Assembly: GCF_019635465.1 (NCBI RefSeq)
Contig: NZ_JAHBZK010000006.1
Location: 62,001-126,000 of the forward strand
Direction: 5' to 3'
From: Hydrogenophaga sp.
Lineage (GTDB): Bacteria; Pseudomonadota; Gammaproteobacteria; Burkholderiales; Burkholderiaceae_C
DNA length: 64,000 nt
The translations under genes were made by a program, and so were the position numbers. A model generated the notes under the pieces. That model worked only from the letters and a program-made list of their open reading frames with translations, was not told the DNA's origin and did not search any database. How positions within the stretch are numbered: the stretch's first letter is position 1; every line of letters begins with the position of its first letter. Positions 18,074-25,885 of the stretch are shown here, piece after piece.

Positions 18074-18119
18074 CAATGCCCGATGGGCGAAGTGCCCAAT
18101 GCCCGATCGGCGCAGTGCT
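18074..18119. repeat. Two tandem 23-bp repeats
   Basis: Two head-to-tail units of 23 bases (18074-18096 and 18097-18119) both begin CAATGCCCGAT and share GGCG and AGTGC, differing at three positions. A third copy starts CAATCG at 18120 and fades out inside the end of the metallo-hydrolase gene. They lie between that gene's stop and the cecR operator. Confidence 0.7.
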
Positions 18120-19249
18120 CAATCGAGCGGCCAGGGCAGGGTGCTGGCGCGCGGGCTCAAGGGCTCGGGGGCATCGTCGGCGGGTGCACCAGGTCGCTCG
18201 CTTTGCGCAGCGCCACGCCACCACGGTGAGGTGCGCGGGTCGTGCGCCGGCTCGACCGGCTCGCCCAGGCGCGGCAGCAGCAGGTGCGCGCCTTGCGCGG
18301 TGCCCTGTTGCAGCAAGGTCTCGACCGGTTCGTCCCAGGCATGCATGGCCAGCGAGAACGTGCCCCAGTGCACCGGCAACATGGCGCCGCCACCCAGCAG
18401 GGCGTGCGCCTTGAGCGCGTTCTCGGGGCCGAGGTGGATGTCGCCCCAGCTCGGGTGAAAGGCGCCCACTTCGAGCATCACCAGATCGAAGGGCCCCAGC
18501 CGATCGCGGATCAGTGCGTACTCGGTGGTCAACCCGGTGTCGCCGCTGAAGAAGACCCGGTGCCTGGGCGACTGGATCACAAACGACGACCACAGCGTCG
18601 CATTGCGGTCCTTGAGGCCGCGACCGGAAAAATGCTGCGAGGGCGCGGCGTGCACGCTCAGCTCGGCGCCCGGCAAGGTGTGCGACTCCCACCAGTCCAG
18701 CTCGGTGATGCGCTCGGCCGGCACGCCCCAGGCCTGCAGGTGCGCGCCCACGCCCAGCGAGGTGACGAAGGGCACGTCGGTCTTGGCCAGGGCACGGATC
18801 GTGGGGTAGTCGAGGTGGTCGTAGTGGTCGTGCGAGACGATCACCAGGTCGACCGGCGGCATCGCGCGCAAGGGCACGGGCACCGGCTGGAACCGTTTGG
18901 GCCCGACCAGTCGCGATGGCGATGCGCGTGTGCCCCACACCGGGTCGGTCAGGATGCGCTTGCCACCGATCTCGATCAGCACCGTGGAATGGCCCAGCCA
19001 GGTGGCGCGCAGGCCGCTGCCGGGTGGCTGGCGCCACTGCGCCAGGGGGTCGAAAGCGGCCAGCGGGCCGGGCGGCACGCGCTGCGCACCGCCGCAGAGA
19101 AAGTCACTCAGCGTCGGGCGGGGCGCCGAGGAATCGCGCAGGCCGGTTGGTATCGGGTGCAGGTTGCGAAACCCCTCACCCACCCAGCGGGGCGAGGCGC
19201 GCATGCGCTCCAGGCGCAGGCCTTCTGCGCGTTGACCAAAGGACTTCAT
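18119..19249 (-). CDS. MBL-fold metal-dependent hydrolase (NAPE-PLD-like)
   Basis: 376 residues from ATG 19249, preferred over an in-frame ATG at 19294 because GGAG sits seven bases before it. The metallo-beta-lactamase fold is clear: TWLGHSTVLIEIGG, then TDPVWG, the metal motif SHDHYDHLD (HxHxDH), PSQHFSGRG, and FSGDTG. This order fits the N-acyl-phosphatidylethanolamine phospholipase D-like / UlaG-like branch of lipid and small-molecule hydrolases. The C-terminal about 40 residues are Pro/Ala-rich and low in homology. Its 3' end runs into the tandem repeat upstream of cecR. The substrate is unknown. Confidence 0.85.
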   Translation of the reverse strand: MKSFGQRAEGLRLERMRASPRWVGEGFRNLHPIPTGLRDSSAPRPTLSDFLCGGAQRVPPGPLAAFDPLAQWRQPPGSGLRATWLGHSTVLIEIGGKRILTDPVWGTRASPSRLVGPKRFQPVPVPLRAMPPVDLVIVSHDHYDHLDYPTIRALAKTDVPFVTSLGVGAHLQAWGVPAERITELDWWESHTLPGAELSVHAAPSQHFSGRGLKDRNATLWSSFVIQSPRHRVFFSGDTGLTTEYALIRDRLGPFDLVMLEVGAFHPSWGDIHLGPENALKAHALLGGGAMLPVHWGTFSLAMHAWDEPVETLLQQGTAQGAHLLLPRLGEPVEPAHDPRTSPWWRGAAQSERPGAPADDAPEPLSPRASTLPWPLD

Positions 19250-19297
19250 GCGGGGCTCCAGGGGAGGCAATGGGGGGATGAGCGAGCGGCCCATGCT

Positions 19298-19565
19298 AGG
19301 GCCTGTTCACACCATTTTTCCAAGATGCGTTGCAGATCAAAAAGGTCATGCGCAAGGCGCGAGACGCAGACGGGCCGGTGGCCCGGCGAGGCTTCGCAAC
19401 GCAGCGCATGGCCTTTTTGGCCGCAACCCGCAGGGAACGGGGTGGAAACAGCGCCACTCGTCGTTGCACTCCTAGGCCAGGCGGCCAGCCTGGCCGTCGT
19501 CGCGCGCCTCGATTGGCGCTGTTTCCACCCCGTTCCCACTTGGAAAAATGGTGTGAACAGGCCCT
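19298..19565. repeat. 268-bp nested inverted-repeat element
   Basis: The ends are a perfect 27-bp inverted repeat (19298-19324 and 19539-19565; it includes GGCCTGTTCACACC). Inside lies a second perfect 24-bp inverted repeat (19433-19456 and 19514-19537; it includes GGGGTGGAAACAGCG), and a third, imperfect one, AAAAAGGTCATGCGC (19339-19353) against GCGCATGGCCTTTTT near 19404. There is no transposase and I see no clear target-site duplication. It looks like a non-autonomous mobile repeat (MITE-like) or a multi-hairpin intergenic repeat. Open frames through it are low-complexity shadows. Confidence 0.8.
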
Positions 19566-19638
19566 GGCACGGCGGGTGCCGTGACGCTGTCATGGGTCTT
19601 CTTTTGTTGCTCATATGGCAACGATCATTTGCTGATCT

Positions 19639-19694
19639 GGTTGTTTATCTCTTGATCGGCAATGCCCAGAATTCACCCCATGCCGAACACACAA
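19639..19694 (+). promoter_or_regulatory. Conserved leader upstream of exported protein copy 2
   Basis: GGTTGTTTATCTCTTG at 19639-19654 and a block with GAATTCACCCCATGCCG within 19667-19694 repeat, in order and spacing, the leader of the paralogous gene ending at 5165. A third shared piece, CAAAGGAACCG, directly precedes the ATG and holds the ribosome-binding site. Confidence 0.6.
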
Positions 19695-19748
19695 GGACGT
19701 GTTCGACAGAAACAAGAACCCTTCTACCTCTGTCTCAAAGGAACCGTC

Positions 19749-20141
19749 ATGAAATCCGCTCTGCTCCCCCTCGTTCTTGCCATCTCCGCTGGTGCCGCCT
19801 TCGCCGAAGGCCCGATCGAAGGCAACGAAGTCTTCAACTTCCAGTCGCAACAAACCCGCGCCGAAGTGCAAGCTCAGGTGGCCCCGGCCTACAAGGCCGA
19901 CATCATTGCCCGCGGCGAAGCCAGCGAAGGCCAGGACCAGGCCACCGTCGTCGCCAGCAACCTGAGCATTGCCCAGGTGCGCGCCGAGGCCGCTGAAGCC
20001 TACCGTGTGGGCCTGGTCGCCCAAGGCGAAATCCTGCCCGTGCCGACCGCCGCTCAAGCCGAGCAAGTGCGCCTGGCCGGTGTGCGCGCCGTGCAAGGCA
20101 ACGCGGTCGCCCAAGGTGCCGCGACCACCATCGCCAACTGA
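19749..20141 (+). CDS. Small exported repeat protein (DUF4148-like), copy 2
   Basis: 130 residues: signal peptide MKSALLPLVLAISAGAAFAE, then the same mature start as copy 1 (GPIEGNEVFNFQS). Three Arg/Ala/Glu repeat units follow: TRAEVQAQVAPAYKAD...ARGE, AQVRAEAAEAYRVGLVAQGE and AEQVRLAGVRAVQGNAVAQG, so this copy has one unit more than the 100-residue copy at 5165-5467. AAAGGA precedes the ATG and a strong terminator follows the stop, so it is a single-gene unit. Periplasmic, function unknown. Confidence 0.88.
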   Translation: MKSALLPLVLAISAGAAFAEGPIEGNEVFNFQSQQTRAEVQAQVAPAYKADIIARGEASEGQDQATVVASNLSIAQVRAEAAEAYRVGLVAQGEILPVPTAAQAEQVRLAGVRAVQGNAVAQGAATTIAN

Positions 20142-20172
20142 TCGCTTCTGTCTCCTGTCTCCAAGGTGTTTG

Positions 20173-20201
20173 AGCGGTCCCTGCGGGGACCGCTTTTTTT
20201 T
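20173..20201 (+). terminator. Rho-independent terminator
   Basis: A 9-bp stem AGCGGTCCC / GGGACCGCT with a TGCG loop is followed by eight T residues, 32 bases after the stop of the small exported-protein gene. It is a strong one-way signal for that gene. Confidence 0.92.
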
Positions 20202-20212
20202 GCCCGCGCTGA

Positions 20213-20914
20213 TCAGGACACCGTCGCTTCGCGCGGGGTCAGCAGCGGCAGCAACTGCGCCTGGCCCAGCGGCGTCAGCGCCAGGGCGCGCTCGCCGGTG
20301 GCGCGCAGCCAGCCCCGCGCAAGCAGGTGTTGCAGCAGGCGCTCGGCCAGCTCACCGGCGAGGTGGTCAACACCCTCGGACCAGTCGTGACAGGCGTAGG
20401 CAAAGCGCCGGCGCTGGCCCGACGGTTCGGTGTCGCGCATGCCCAGTTGCTGCAGCCAGGCAGCACCGGCGTCGGTCAGGGCGAGGCCATCGGCCCGGGT
20501 GTCGAACGCCCCGCGTTGCAACAGGCTGGCAAACAGCTGCACTCCCAGTTCGCCTGCGAGGTGGCCATAGCAGCAGCGCGCGAACTTCAAGCGCGCGCGT
20601 GCCGGGTGCCGCCAGGCCGGCGCGGTGCTCACCCGCTCGGACACATGCGCCAGCGACTCGATCAGGCGCGCCACGGATTCGTCGGTGAGTGCGTAGTAGC
20701 GGTGCCTGCCGCGCGGCTCCACCCGCACCAGCCCGCCGTCGAGCAGTTTGCCGAGGTGGGTGCTGGCGGTGGCGGCCGACACGCCGGCCACCGCCGCCAG
20801 ATCCGATGCGCTGGCTTTTCGCCCACCCAGCAGGTGCAACAGCATCTGCGAGCGTGAGGGGTCGGCCAGCAGACTGGCCACCGTGGCGATGGCGGGTTCG
20901 AAAGGGTGGCTCAT
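20213..20914 (-). CDS. ArsR-type winged-helix regulator
   Basis: 233 residues from ATG 20914; a longer in-frame extension to 21019 overlaps the upstream gene and lacks family sequence. Residues about 5-85 are an ArsR helix-turn-helix: IATVASLLADPSRSQMLLHL, then SDLAAVAGVSAATASTHLGK and the wing VEPRGRHRYY. The C-terminal about 140 residues are an extra winged-helix-like part (LQQLGMR, CHDWSEGVDHLAGELAERLL) seen in long ArsR proteins. No ArsR-type metal Cys pair (CVC) is present in the DNA-binding helix, so it probably does not sense metals. It is the last gene of a three-gene unit with two small ABM/NIPSNAP-like proteins and may regulate them. Confidence 0.82.
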   Translation of the reverse strand: MSHPFEPAIATVASLLADPSRSQMLLHLLGGRKASASDLAAVAGVSAATASTHLGKLLDGGLVRVEPRGRHRYYALTDESVARLIESLAHVSERVSTAPAWRHPARARLKFARCCYGHLAGELGVQLFASLLQRGAFDTRADGLALTDAGAAWLQQLGMRDTEPSGQRRRFAYACHDWSEGVDHLAGELAERLLQHLLARGWLRATGERALALTPLGQAQLLPLLTPREATVS

Positions 20915-20921
20915 GCAGGGG

Positions 20922-21266
20922 TCATCCGTGGGCCTGACGCGCGTCGGGCGGCGCCTCGTCGCGCTCGCGAAGTCCGTAGTCTCGGACAACCTGGGCCACG
21001 CGGATGCGGTAGTTGGCAAAAACCGTGTCGCGCCCCTCGGCCTGACCCTGGCGGTGCAGCCCGTGGTTGCGCCAGGCGTGCACCGCGGCCTCGTCGCGCC
21101 AGAAACTCAGCGACAGGAAGCGGCCGGGCTGGTTCAGCGATTCGAAGCGCTCCACCGAGATGAAGCCGTCGATGTGGGCCAGGTGCGGCCGCAGGTCCTG
21201 CGCGATGGCGAAGTAGCGTTGCGCGCCACCGGTCACCGGCTCGACCTCGAAGATGACGGCGATCAT
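20922..21266 (-). CDS. Antibiotic-biosynthesis-monooxygenase-like protein
   Basis: 114 residues. It has the dimeric ferredoxin-like ABM pattern: [10 protein letters not shown] at the first strand, [31 protein letters not shown] and [19 protein letters not shown]-domain proteins of this length range from monooxygenases to heme-binding or quinol-oxidising proteins; this one has no feature that decides. It overlaps the NIPSNAP-like gene by ATGA and ends eight bases before the ArsR start. Confidence 0.82.
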   Translation of the reverse strand: MIAVIFEVEPVTGGAQRYFAIAQDLRPHLAHIDGFISVERFESLNQPGRFLSLSFWRDEAAVHAWRNHGLHRQGQAEGRDTVFANYRIRVAQVVRDYGLRERDEAPPDARQAHG

Positions 21267-21601
21267 GGCTGCACCTGCCGGGGCTGAGCGAAGGTGCCCG
21301 GCACGCTGGCGAGCCAGGTGCGCTCCTCGCGCAGGATGAAGCGCTGCGTGCGCGCGCGCTCGAAGTTGGCCTGGCCTTCGGGGTCGCGGCGAAGCGCGGC
21401 GCGGTAGCGTTCGTAAGCGGCCAGGTCGTCGAAGCCGATCAGGCCCCAGGCGATGTCGTTGGTGCCTTCGCTCGGCACGAAGTAGCCGAGCAGGTGACCG
21501 CCGCAGCGCGGGATGATGCGGCCCCAATGGGTGGCGTAGTCGCTGAAGGCGCTCAGCTGGAAGGGGTCGATCTGGTAGCGGATGAAGCACACGGTGTGCA
21601 T
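21263..21601 (-). CDS. NIPSNAP-family protein
   Basis: 112 residues from ATG 21601, with AGGAG seven bases upstream; the longer in-frame ATG at 21679 is less likely. It matches the NIPSNAP ferredoxin-like fold: [19 protein letters not shown], then [24 protein letters not shown] and [14 protein letters not shown]. Such proteins bind small ligands or act with monooxygenase-like partners, and their role in bacteria is mostly unknown. First gene of the unit with the ABM-like and ArsR-like genes. Confidence 0.84.
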   Translation of the reverse strand: MHTVCFIRYQIDPFQLSAFSDYATHWGRIIPRCGGHLLGYFVPSEGTNDIAWGLIGFDDLAAYERYRAALRRDPEGQANFERARTQRFILREERTWLASVPGTFAQPRQVQP

Positions 21602-21786
21602 GCGAAGCTCCTGTGGGTGGGAGCCCGCACTGTGCGGCGGGGCGGGGCTTTCGTGCTTCGATGGGTGTCGAACCATCATGGTGTCGGCGCGACCAGCGGC
21701 GGTTGTCGAATTCTGCGTAGGTAGGCCGTCGTCGGTTCAAGGGGCAGCGATTGGCGCCCCGCTCTCACTCAACCCAGGAGACAGCC

Positions 21787-22251
21787 ATGTCCGCAGCACC
21801 GTCCACCACCGGTACCGTTCACCTGCACCGCGTGCTCAAGGCGCCGCCCGAGCGCGTGTTCCGCGCCTTTGTCGAGCCCGCCGCCATGTGCCGCTGGCTG
21901 CCGCCCTACGGCTTCACCGCCGAGGTGCACCGCATGGACGCGCGGGTCGGTGGTCTGCACCGCATGTCGTTCACCAATTTCGGCACCGGCCACCGCGAGA
22001 GCTTCGGCGGCGAGTACCTCGAGGTCGTGCCCGGTGAGCGCTTGCGCTACACCGACCGCTTCGACGCCCCCGGCCTGCCCGGCACCATGGAGGTCAGCGT
22101 CACCTTCAGGGCCGTGGCCTGTGGCACCGAACTGACTGTGGTGCAAAGCGGCATCCCGGCCGTGATCCCCACCGAGATGTGCTACCTGGGCTGGCAGGAG
22201 TCGCTGGCGCAGCTCGCGCGCCTGGTGGAGCCCGAGATCCCCAACGGCTGA
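21787..22251 (+). CDS. SRPBCC/AHSA1-like protein
   Basis: 154 residues. Start-domain-like AHSA1 fold: VHLHRVLKAPPERVFRAF at the first strand and helix, MCRWLPPYGFTAEV, GGEYLEVVPGERLRYTDRF and MEVSVTFR. The AHSA1 group binds hydrophobic ligands and is often linked to ArsR regulators in operons; here an ArsR gene is close by on the other strand. CAGGAG lies before the ATG. No catalytic residues can be named. Confidence 0.87.
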   Translation: MSAAPSTTGTVHLHRVLKAPPERVFRAFVEPAAMCRWLPPYGFTAEVHRMDARVGGLHRMSFTNFGTGHRESFGGEYLEVVPGERLRYTDRFDAPGLPGTMEVSVTFRAVACGTELTVVQSGIPAVIPTEMCYLGWQESLAQLARLVEPEIPNG

Positions 22252-22264
22252 GCCCGCGCATCAC

Positions 22265-23032
22265 TCACAGGAACATGCCGCCCGAGGCCTCGATGCGCTG
22301 GGCGTTGATCCAGCCGTTCTGCGGTTGCAGCAGCGAGGCGATGACGCCGCCGATGTCGTCGGGCAGGCCCACACGGCCCAACGCAGTTTGTGAGGCGATG
22401 AGGCCGTTGAGCGCCGCGTTGTCGCGCACCGCGCCACCGCCGAAGTCGGTCTCGATCGCGCCCGGGGCCACGGTGTTGACGGCGATGCCGCGCGCGCCCA
22501 ACTCCTTGGCCAGGTAGCGCGTGAGCACTTCGATGCCGCCTTTCATGGTGGCGTAGGCGGCGTAGCCGGGCAGGGCAAAGCGCGCCAGGCCGCTGGAGAT
22601 GTTGAGGATGCGCCCACCGTCGGCCAGCAGCGGCAGCAGCGCCTGCGTCAGGAAGAACGGCCCCTTCAGGTGCACGTTCACCAGCTCGTCGAACTGCGCC
22701 TCGCTGGTTTCGGCAAACGCCGCATGCACACCGATGCCGGCGTTGTTGACGAGGTGGTCGAAATCCTCGCGCCCCCAATGGCTGCGCAACTGCTCGCGCA
22801 CGGCTTGCGCAAAGGCGGGGAAGTCCTGGCTGCGACCGACGTCCAACGGCAGGGCGACGGCCTTGGCGCCCATGGCCTCGATCTCGGCGACCACCGCCTG
22901 CGCCTCCTCGGCCCGGCTGCGGTAGGTCAGGATCACGTCGACGCCCGAGCGGGCGAGGTGCAGCGCGGCGTTGCGGCCCAGGCCGCGGCTGCCGCCGGTG
23001 ATCAGGGCAATGGGGTGTTGGGAGGTGGTCAT
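22265..23032 (-). CDS. SDR-family oxidoreductase
   Basis: 255 residues, a full classical SDR: TGGSRGLGRNAAL (NADP-loop), LPLDVGR, NNAGIGVHA, ISSGLARFALPGYAAYATMK (Ser, Tyr, Lys), and VNTVAPGAIETDF. The C-terminal GGMF region fits 3-oxoacyl reductase/glucose dehydrogenase-like members. It is divergent from a LysR gene across 116 bases, a common arrangement for a regulator and its target. The substrate is not readable. Confidence 0.9.
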   Translation of the reverse strand: MTTSQHPIALITGGSRGLGRNAALHLARSGVDVILTYRSRAEEAQAVVAEIEAMGAKAVALPLDVGRSQDFPAFAQAVREQLRSHWGREDFDHLVNNAGIGVHAAFAETSEAQFDELVNVHLKGPFFLTQALLPLLADGGRILNISSGLARFALPGYAAYATMKGGIEVLTRYLAKELGARGIAVNTVAPGAIETDFGGGAVRDNAALNGLIASQTALGRVGLPDDIGGVIASLLQPQNGWINAQRIEASGGMFL

Positions 23033-23148
23033 GGTGATGTCCTTCGGTGGGTGAATGGGATGAAGGGCAGTCTATTGATCGCCATGGATTGGATAAATCA
23101 CCTGATCTCGGTTACTCTGTTCGTCTGTAGCGAACAATTGGGCCCGTC

Positions 23149-24066
23149 ATGAACACCCTCGACGCCATGAACGCCTTTGCCCGCGTGGCCGAACTCGGCA
23201 GCTTCACGCAGGCCGCCGCCAGCCTGGGCCTGCCCAAGGCCAGCGTGTCCACCGCGGTGCAACAGCTCGAAGCCCAGCTGGGCACCCGGCTGCTGCACCG
23301 GACCACGCGGCGCGTCTCCCTCACGCAGGACGGGCAAGTGTTCCACGACCGCTGCCGCGACCTGCTCGACGACATGGACGAGCTGCGCACCCTGTTCCAG
23401 CCGGCCAGTGGTGGCCTCAACGGACGCTTGCGGGTGGACATGCCCATCGGCGTGGCGCGCGATCACGTACTGCCGAAGCTGCCCGCCTTTCTGACGGCGC
23501 ACCCGGGTCTGTCGGTCGAGCTCAGCAGCACCGACCGCCGGGTGGATCTGGTACGCGAAGGCTTCGACTGCGTGTTGCGGGTGGGCGCGCTGGGGGACTC
23601 CAGCCTGGTGGCGCGGCCGCTGGGCGCTTGTGCGCTGGTCAACTGCGCCAGCGCGGACTACGTCGCCCAGCACGGCCAGCCCCGCACCCCGGACGAACTG
23701 GCCACCCACCGCCTGGTGCACTACGTCACCGAGCTGGGCGCGCGCTCGCCGGGTTTCGAATACCAGGCCGACGACGGCCAGAACCGCTTCGTGCCCATGC
23801 CAGGCGCACTCACCGTCAACAACTCCGAGGCCTACCGCAGCGCCTGCCTGGCCGGCCTGGGCATCGTGCAGGTGCCGCGTGTGGGCGTGGCCGACCTGTT
23901 GCGCGAGGGCCGTCTGGTCGAGGTGCTGCCCGACTGGCGGCCCGCGCCCATGCCGGTGACCCTGCTGTACGCGCACCGGCGCAACCTGCCGCGGCGGGTG
24001 CAGGTGTTCATGCAATGGCTGGGCGAAGCGGTGGCGCCGTTGGTGGCCCAGTCAGCGAAGGCCTAG
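23149..24066 (+). CDS. LysR-family regulator
   Basis: 305 residues. Winged HTH in the first 60 (MNAFARVAELGSFTQAAASL, then PKASVSTAVQQLEAQLGTRL and RVSLTQDG), then the co-inducer-binding domain (RLRVDMPIGVAR through LPRRVQVFMQWL). It belongs to the large CrgA/DsdC-like group that often activates a divergent oxidoreductase. The divergent SDR at 23032 is the likely target. The gap between them has an ATTGG...CCTGAT dyad-like stretch but no site clear enough to list. Confidence 0.9.
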   Translation: MNTLDAMNAFARVAELGSFTQAAASLGLPKASVSTAVQQLEAQLGTRLLHRTTRRVSLTQDGQVFHDRCRDLLDDMDELRTLFQPASGGLNGRLRVDMPIGVARDHVLPKLPAFLTAHPGLSVELSSTDRRVDLVREGFDCVLRVGALGDSSLVARPLGACALVNCASADYVAQHGQPRTPDELATHRLVHYVTELGARSPGFEYQADDGQNRFVPMPGALTVNNSEAYRSACLAGLGIVQVPRVGVADLLREGRLVEVLPDWRPAPMPVTLLYAHRRNLPRRVQVFMQWLGEAVAPLVAQSAKA

Positions 24067-24965
24067 CGCTGCAGGCGCAACTGCCCAGGCAAAGGCAGGC
24101 TGAGGCGCAGCACGTCCTCACCCAACCACAAGGCGCTGCGGCGCGCGCGCTCGCAGACCATGGGCAGCGGCATCTGCTGGTAGTCGTCGTTGAAGACCTC
24201 GAAGCTGTGGTCGCCGCCGTAGCCCATGGCGTCGAGCGCCTGCACCAGCTCGATGAGCTGTGGGGTGTGCACGCCCTCGCCGGGGAACACGCGGTAGGTG
24301 CGCGCGGTGGCCATGCGCTCCTCGAAGGTGCGCGCCTCCTGCCAGAGAAAGTCCGACAGCTGCACCAGAAACACCTTGTCCGGCTCGATGTCGGCCAGCG
24401 CATCCAGCGAGGTCTTGGCGGCCAGGATGTGAAAGCTGTCCAGGCACAGGCCCAGATTGGGGCAGTCGGCCCGGCTCACCACATCCCACGACTGCGTGTA
24501 CTCGTTTACCGTGCGGCCCCAGGACAGTGCCTCGTAGGCAATGCGCACGCCCAGCGGCAGCGCCAGCATGGCGAGCTTGCGCAGGTCGCGCGCCATGTGA
24601 TCCAGGTCCTGCGAGGCGTGCGCCGACGTCGATGAGCACACCAGCAACAGCGGGCTGCCCAGGGCCGCGCACAGGCGCAGCATGTTCTTGGCGATGTCGA
24701 GCTTGTAGTCGTGCAGGTGGCCGCTGAGTCCCTCGAAATCGCGCAGCACCTGAAAGCCGGTGGCGCGCAGCCCGCTGGCGCGCACCTCATCGACGGCGGC
24801 CTGCCAGCCCTGCGGATGACCCACCAGGTCGTTGGCCTTGAGCATCACCTGACTGAAACCGGCCGAGCGCATGGCCTGCAGCCGGGCCTGCAGCGGGCCG
24901 GCCAGCGTGATGGTGTCCATGCCGAAGCGGCCCAGGGCCGCCGCCATGCTGCGTGGATCGTTCAT
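24063..24965 (-). CDS. quiC: 3-dehydroshikimate dehydratase-like TIM barrel (QuiC N-half)
   Basis: 300 residues of the AP-endonuclease-2/sugar isomerase TIM-barrel family. Metal-site residues are readable in IAYEALSWGRTVN (Glu), LGLCLDSFHI (Asp, His), VFLVQLSDFLW and GGDHSFEVFND (Glu). QuiC converts 3-dehydroshikimate to protocatechuate in quinate and shikimate use. In pseudomonads QuiC is a single long protein whose second half is HPPD-like; here that half is the next upstream gene, overlapping by ATGA. Last gene of the eight-gene catabolic operon. Assignment rests on family plus operon content; other TIM-barrel isomerases cannot be ruled out from this gene alone. Confidence 0.78.
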   Translation of the reverse strand: MNDPRSMAAALGRFGMDTITLAGPLQARLQAMRSAGFSQVMLKANDLVGHPQGWQAAVDEVRASGLRATGFQVLRDFEGLSGHLHDYKLDIAKNMLRLCAALGSPLLLVCSSTSAHASQDLDHMARDLRKLAMLALPLGVRIAYEALSWGRTVNEYTQSWDVVSRADCPNLGLCLDSFHILAAKTSLDALADIEPDKVFLVQLSDFLWQEARTFEERMATARTYRVFPGEGVHTPQLIELVQALDAMGYGGDHSFEVFNDDYQQMPLPMVCERARRSALWLGEDVLRLSLPLPGQLRLQR

Positions 24966-25885
24966 GCCACGCCGGCGGCGCTCAGCGGGTCTTGCACCAG
25001 CTCGAACACCACGCTCCCCAGGTAGGCCTTGGTGATGGCGCCGCGCTGCCCCGCGTGCACGGTGTCGGATTCGACGAACTCGACACCGCGCTCGCGCAGC
25101 GTGCGCACCGCCGCCAGAACATCGGCGACACCCAGGCCAATGCGCTGCCAGCTCTCCTGCATGTCGGGCGCGTCCAGCGGTGGCTCCACCAGTTGCAGCA
25201 GGAAGGCACTGTCGGGCTGGCGCCCGGGCATGCGCATCAGGTGGCCCGCGGGCATGATGCCGAAGCGTTGTTCGTCGGGAATGGCGCGGGCGTCGAACAG
25301 GGTCTCGTAGAACGCCAGCCAGTCGTTGCTGCGACCGGTGCCGATGTACTGCACCAGGCCAAAGAAGCGCAGACCCAGCTCACTCGGTGGGTGCAGGTCG
25401 ACGCCGGGGATAGGGACGAAGTCGATGTCGTAGATCGAGAACTCGCGGTGGCGGTCGATCAGGTGGATGCGACTGCCCCCCACGCCGTGGATGGCCGGGA
25501 TGTTCAGCTCCATGGCCTCGGGGTGGGTGGGCACCTCCCAGCCGCCACGCGACAGCACATAGGCGCGCGCCGCGCGCGCATCGCGAACGCGCAGACCCAC
25601 CGCGGCAATCACCGGGTGCGCGCCGCCGCGGGCTGCGCCCAGGGCATCGATCGGGTGCGCGTTCACCACGATGTTGATGCCGCCCTGGCGGTACAGCATC
25701 ACCTCGCGCGAACGGTGCCGCGCCACCGGCCGAAAGCCCATGCGCTCCAGCACCTGCGCCAGTGCCTGCGGCTGCAGCGTGGCGTACTCGACGAACTCGA
25801 TCCCGTCCAGACCCAGCGGGTTGTCGGCGTCGCCACCGCTGGCTTGCAGCGGCTCGCGATCCTGTTCGATGTCGGTGGCGATCAT
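24962..25885 (-). CDS. HPPD-like/VOC protein, partner of dehydroshikimate dehydratase
   Basis: 307 residues with two vicinal-oxygen-chelate halves: GIEFVEYATLQPQALAQVL to about 150, then LGLRFFGLVQYIGTG to the end. The order matches 4-hydroxyphenylpyruvate dioxygenase and the C-terminal half of pseudomonad QuiC. Of the HPPD iron triad, the Glu is kept (VVFELVQD), but the two positions normally His are not evident (FFGLVQYIG and WQRIGLGV), so dioxygenase activity is doubtful. Genetic coupling on both sides (ATGA overlaps with the AroE-like and TIM-barrel genes) supports a structural partner role in dehydroshikimate dehydration; this is inference. Confidence 0.75.
   Translation of the reverse strand: MIATDIEQDREPLQASGGDADNPLGLDGIEFVEYATLQPQALAQVLERMGFRPVARHRSREVMLYRQGGINIVVNAHPIDALGAARGGAHPVIAAVGLRVRDARAARAYVLSRGGWEVPTHPEAMELNIPAIHGVGGSRIHLIDRHREFSIYDIDFVPIPGVDLHPPSELGLRFFGLVQYIGTGRSNDWLAFYETLFDARAIPDEQRFGIMPAGHLMRMPGRQPDSAFLLQLVEPPLDAPDMQESWQRIGLGVADVLAAVRTLRERGVEFVESDTVHAGQRGAITKAYLGSVVFELVQDPLSAAGVA

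Noticed and set aside
19246-19614. Open frames through the nested repeat
   Set aside because: They arise from the inverted-repeat element itself and match no protein family I recognise.
23033-23148. LysR binding dyad between the SDR and LysR genes
   Set aside because: ATTGG...CCTGAT is too weak a T-N11-A match to call without a comparison set.
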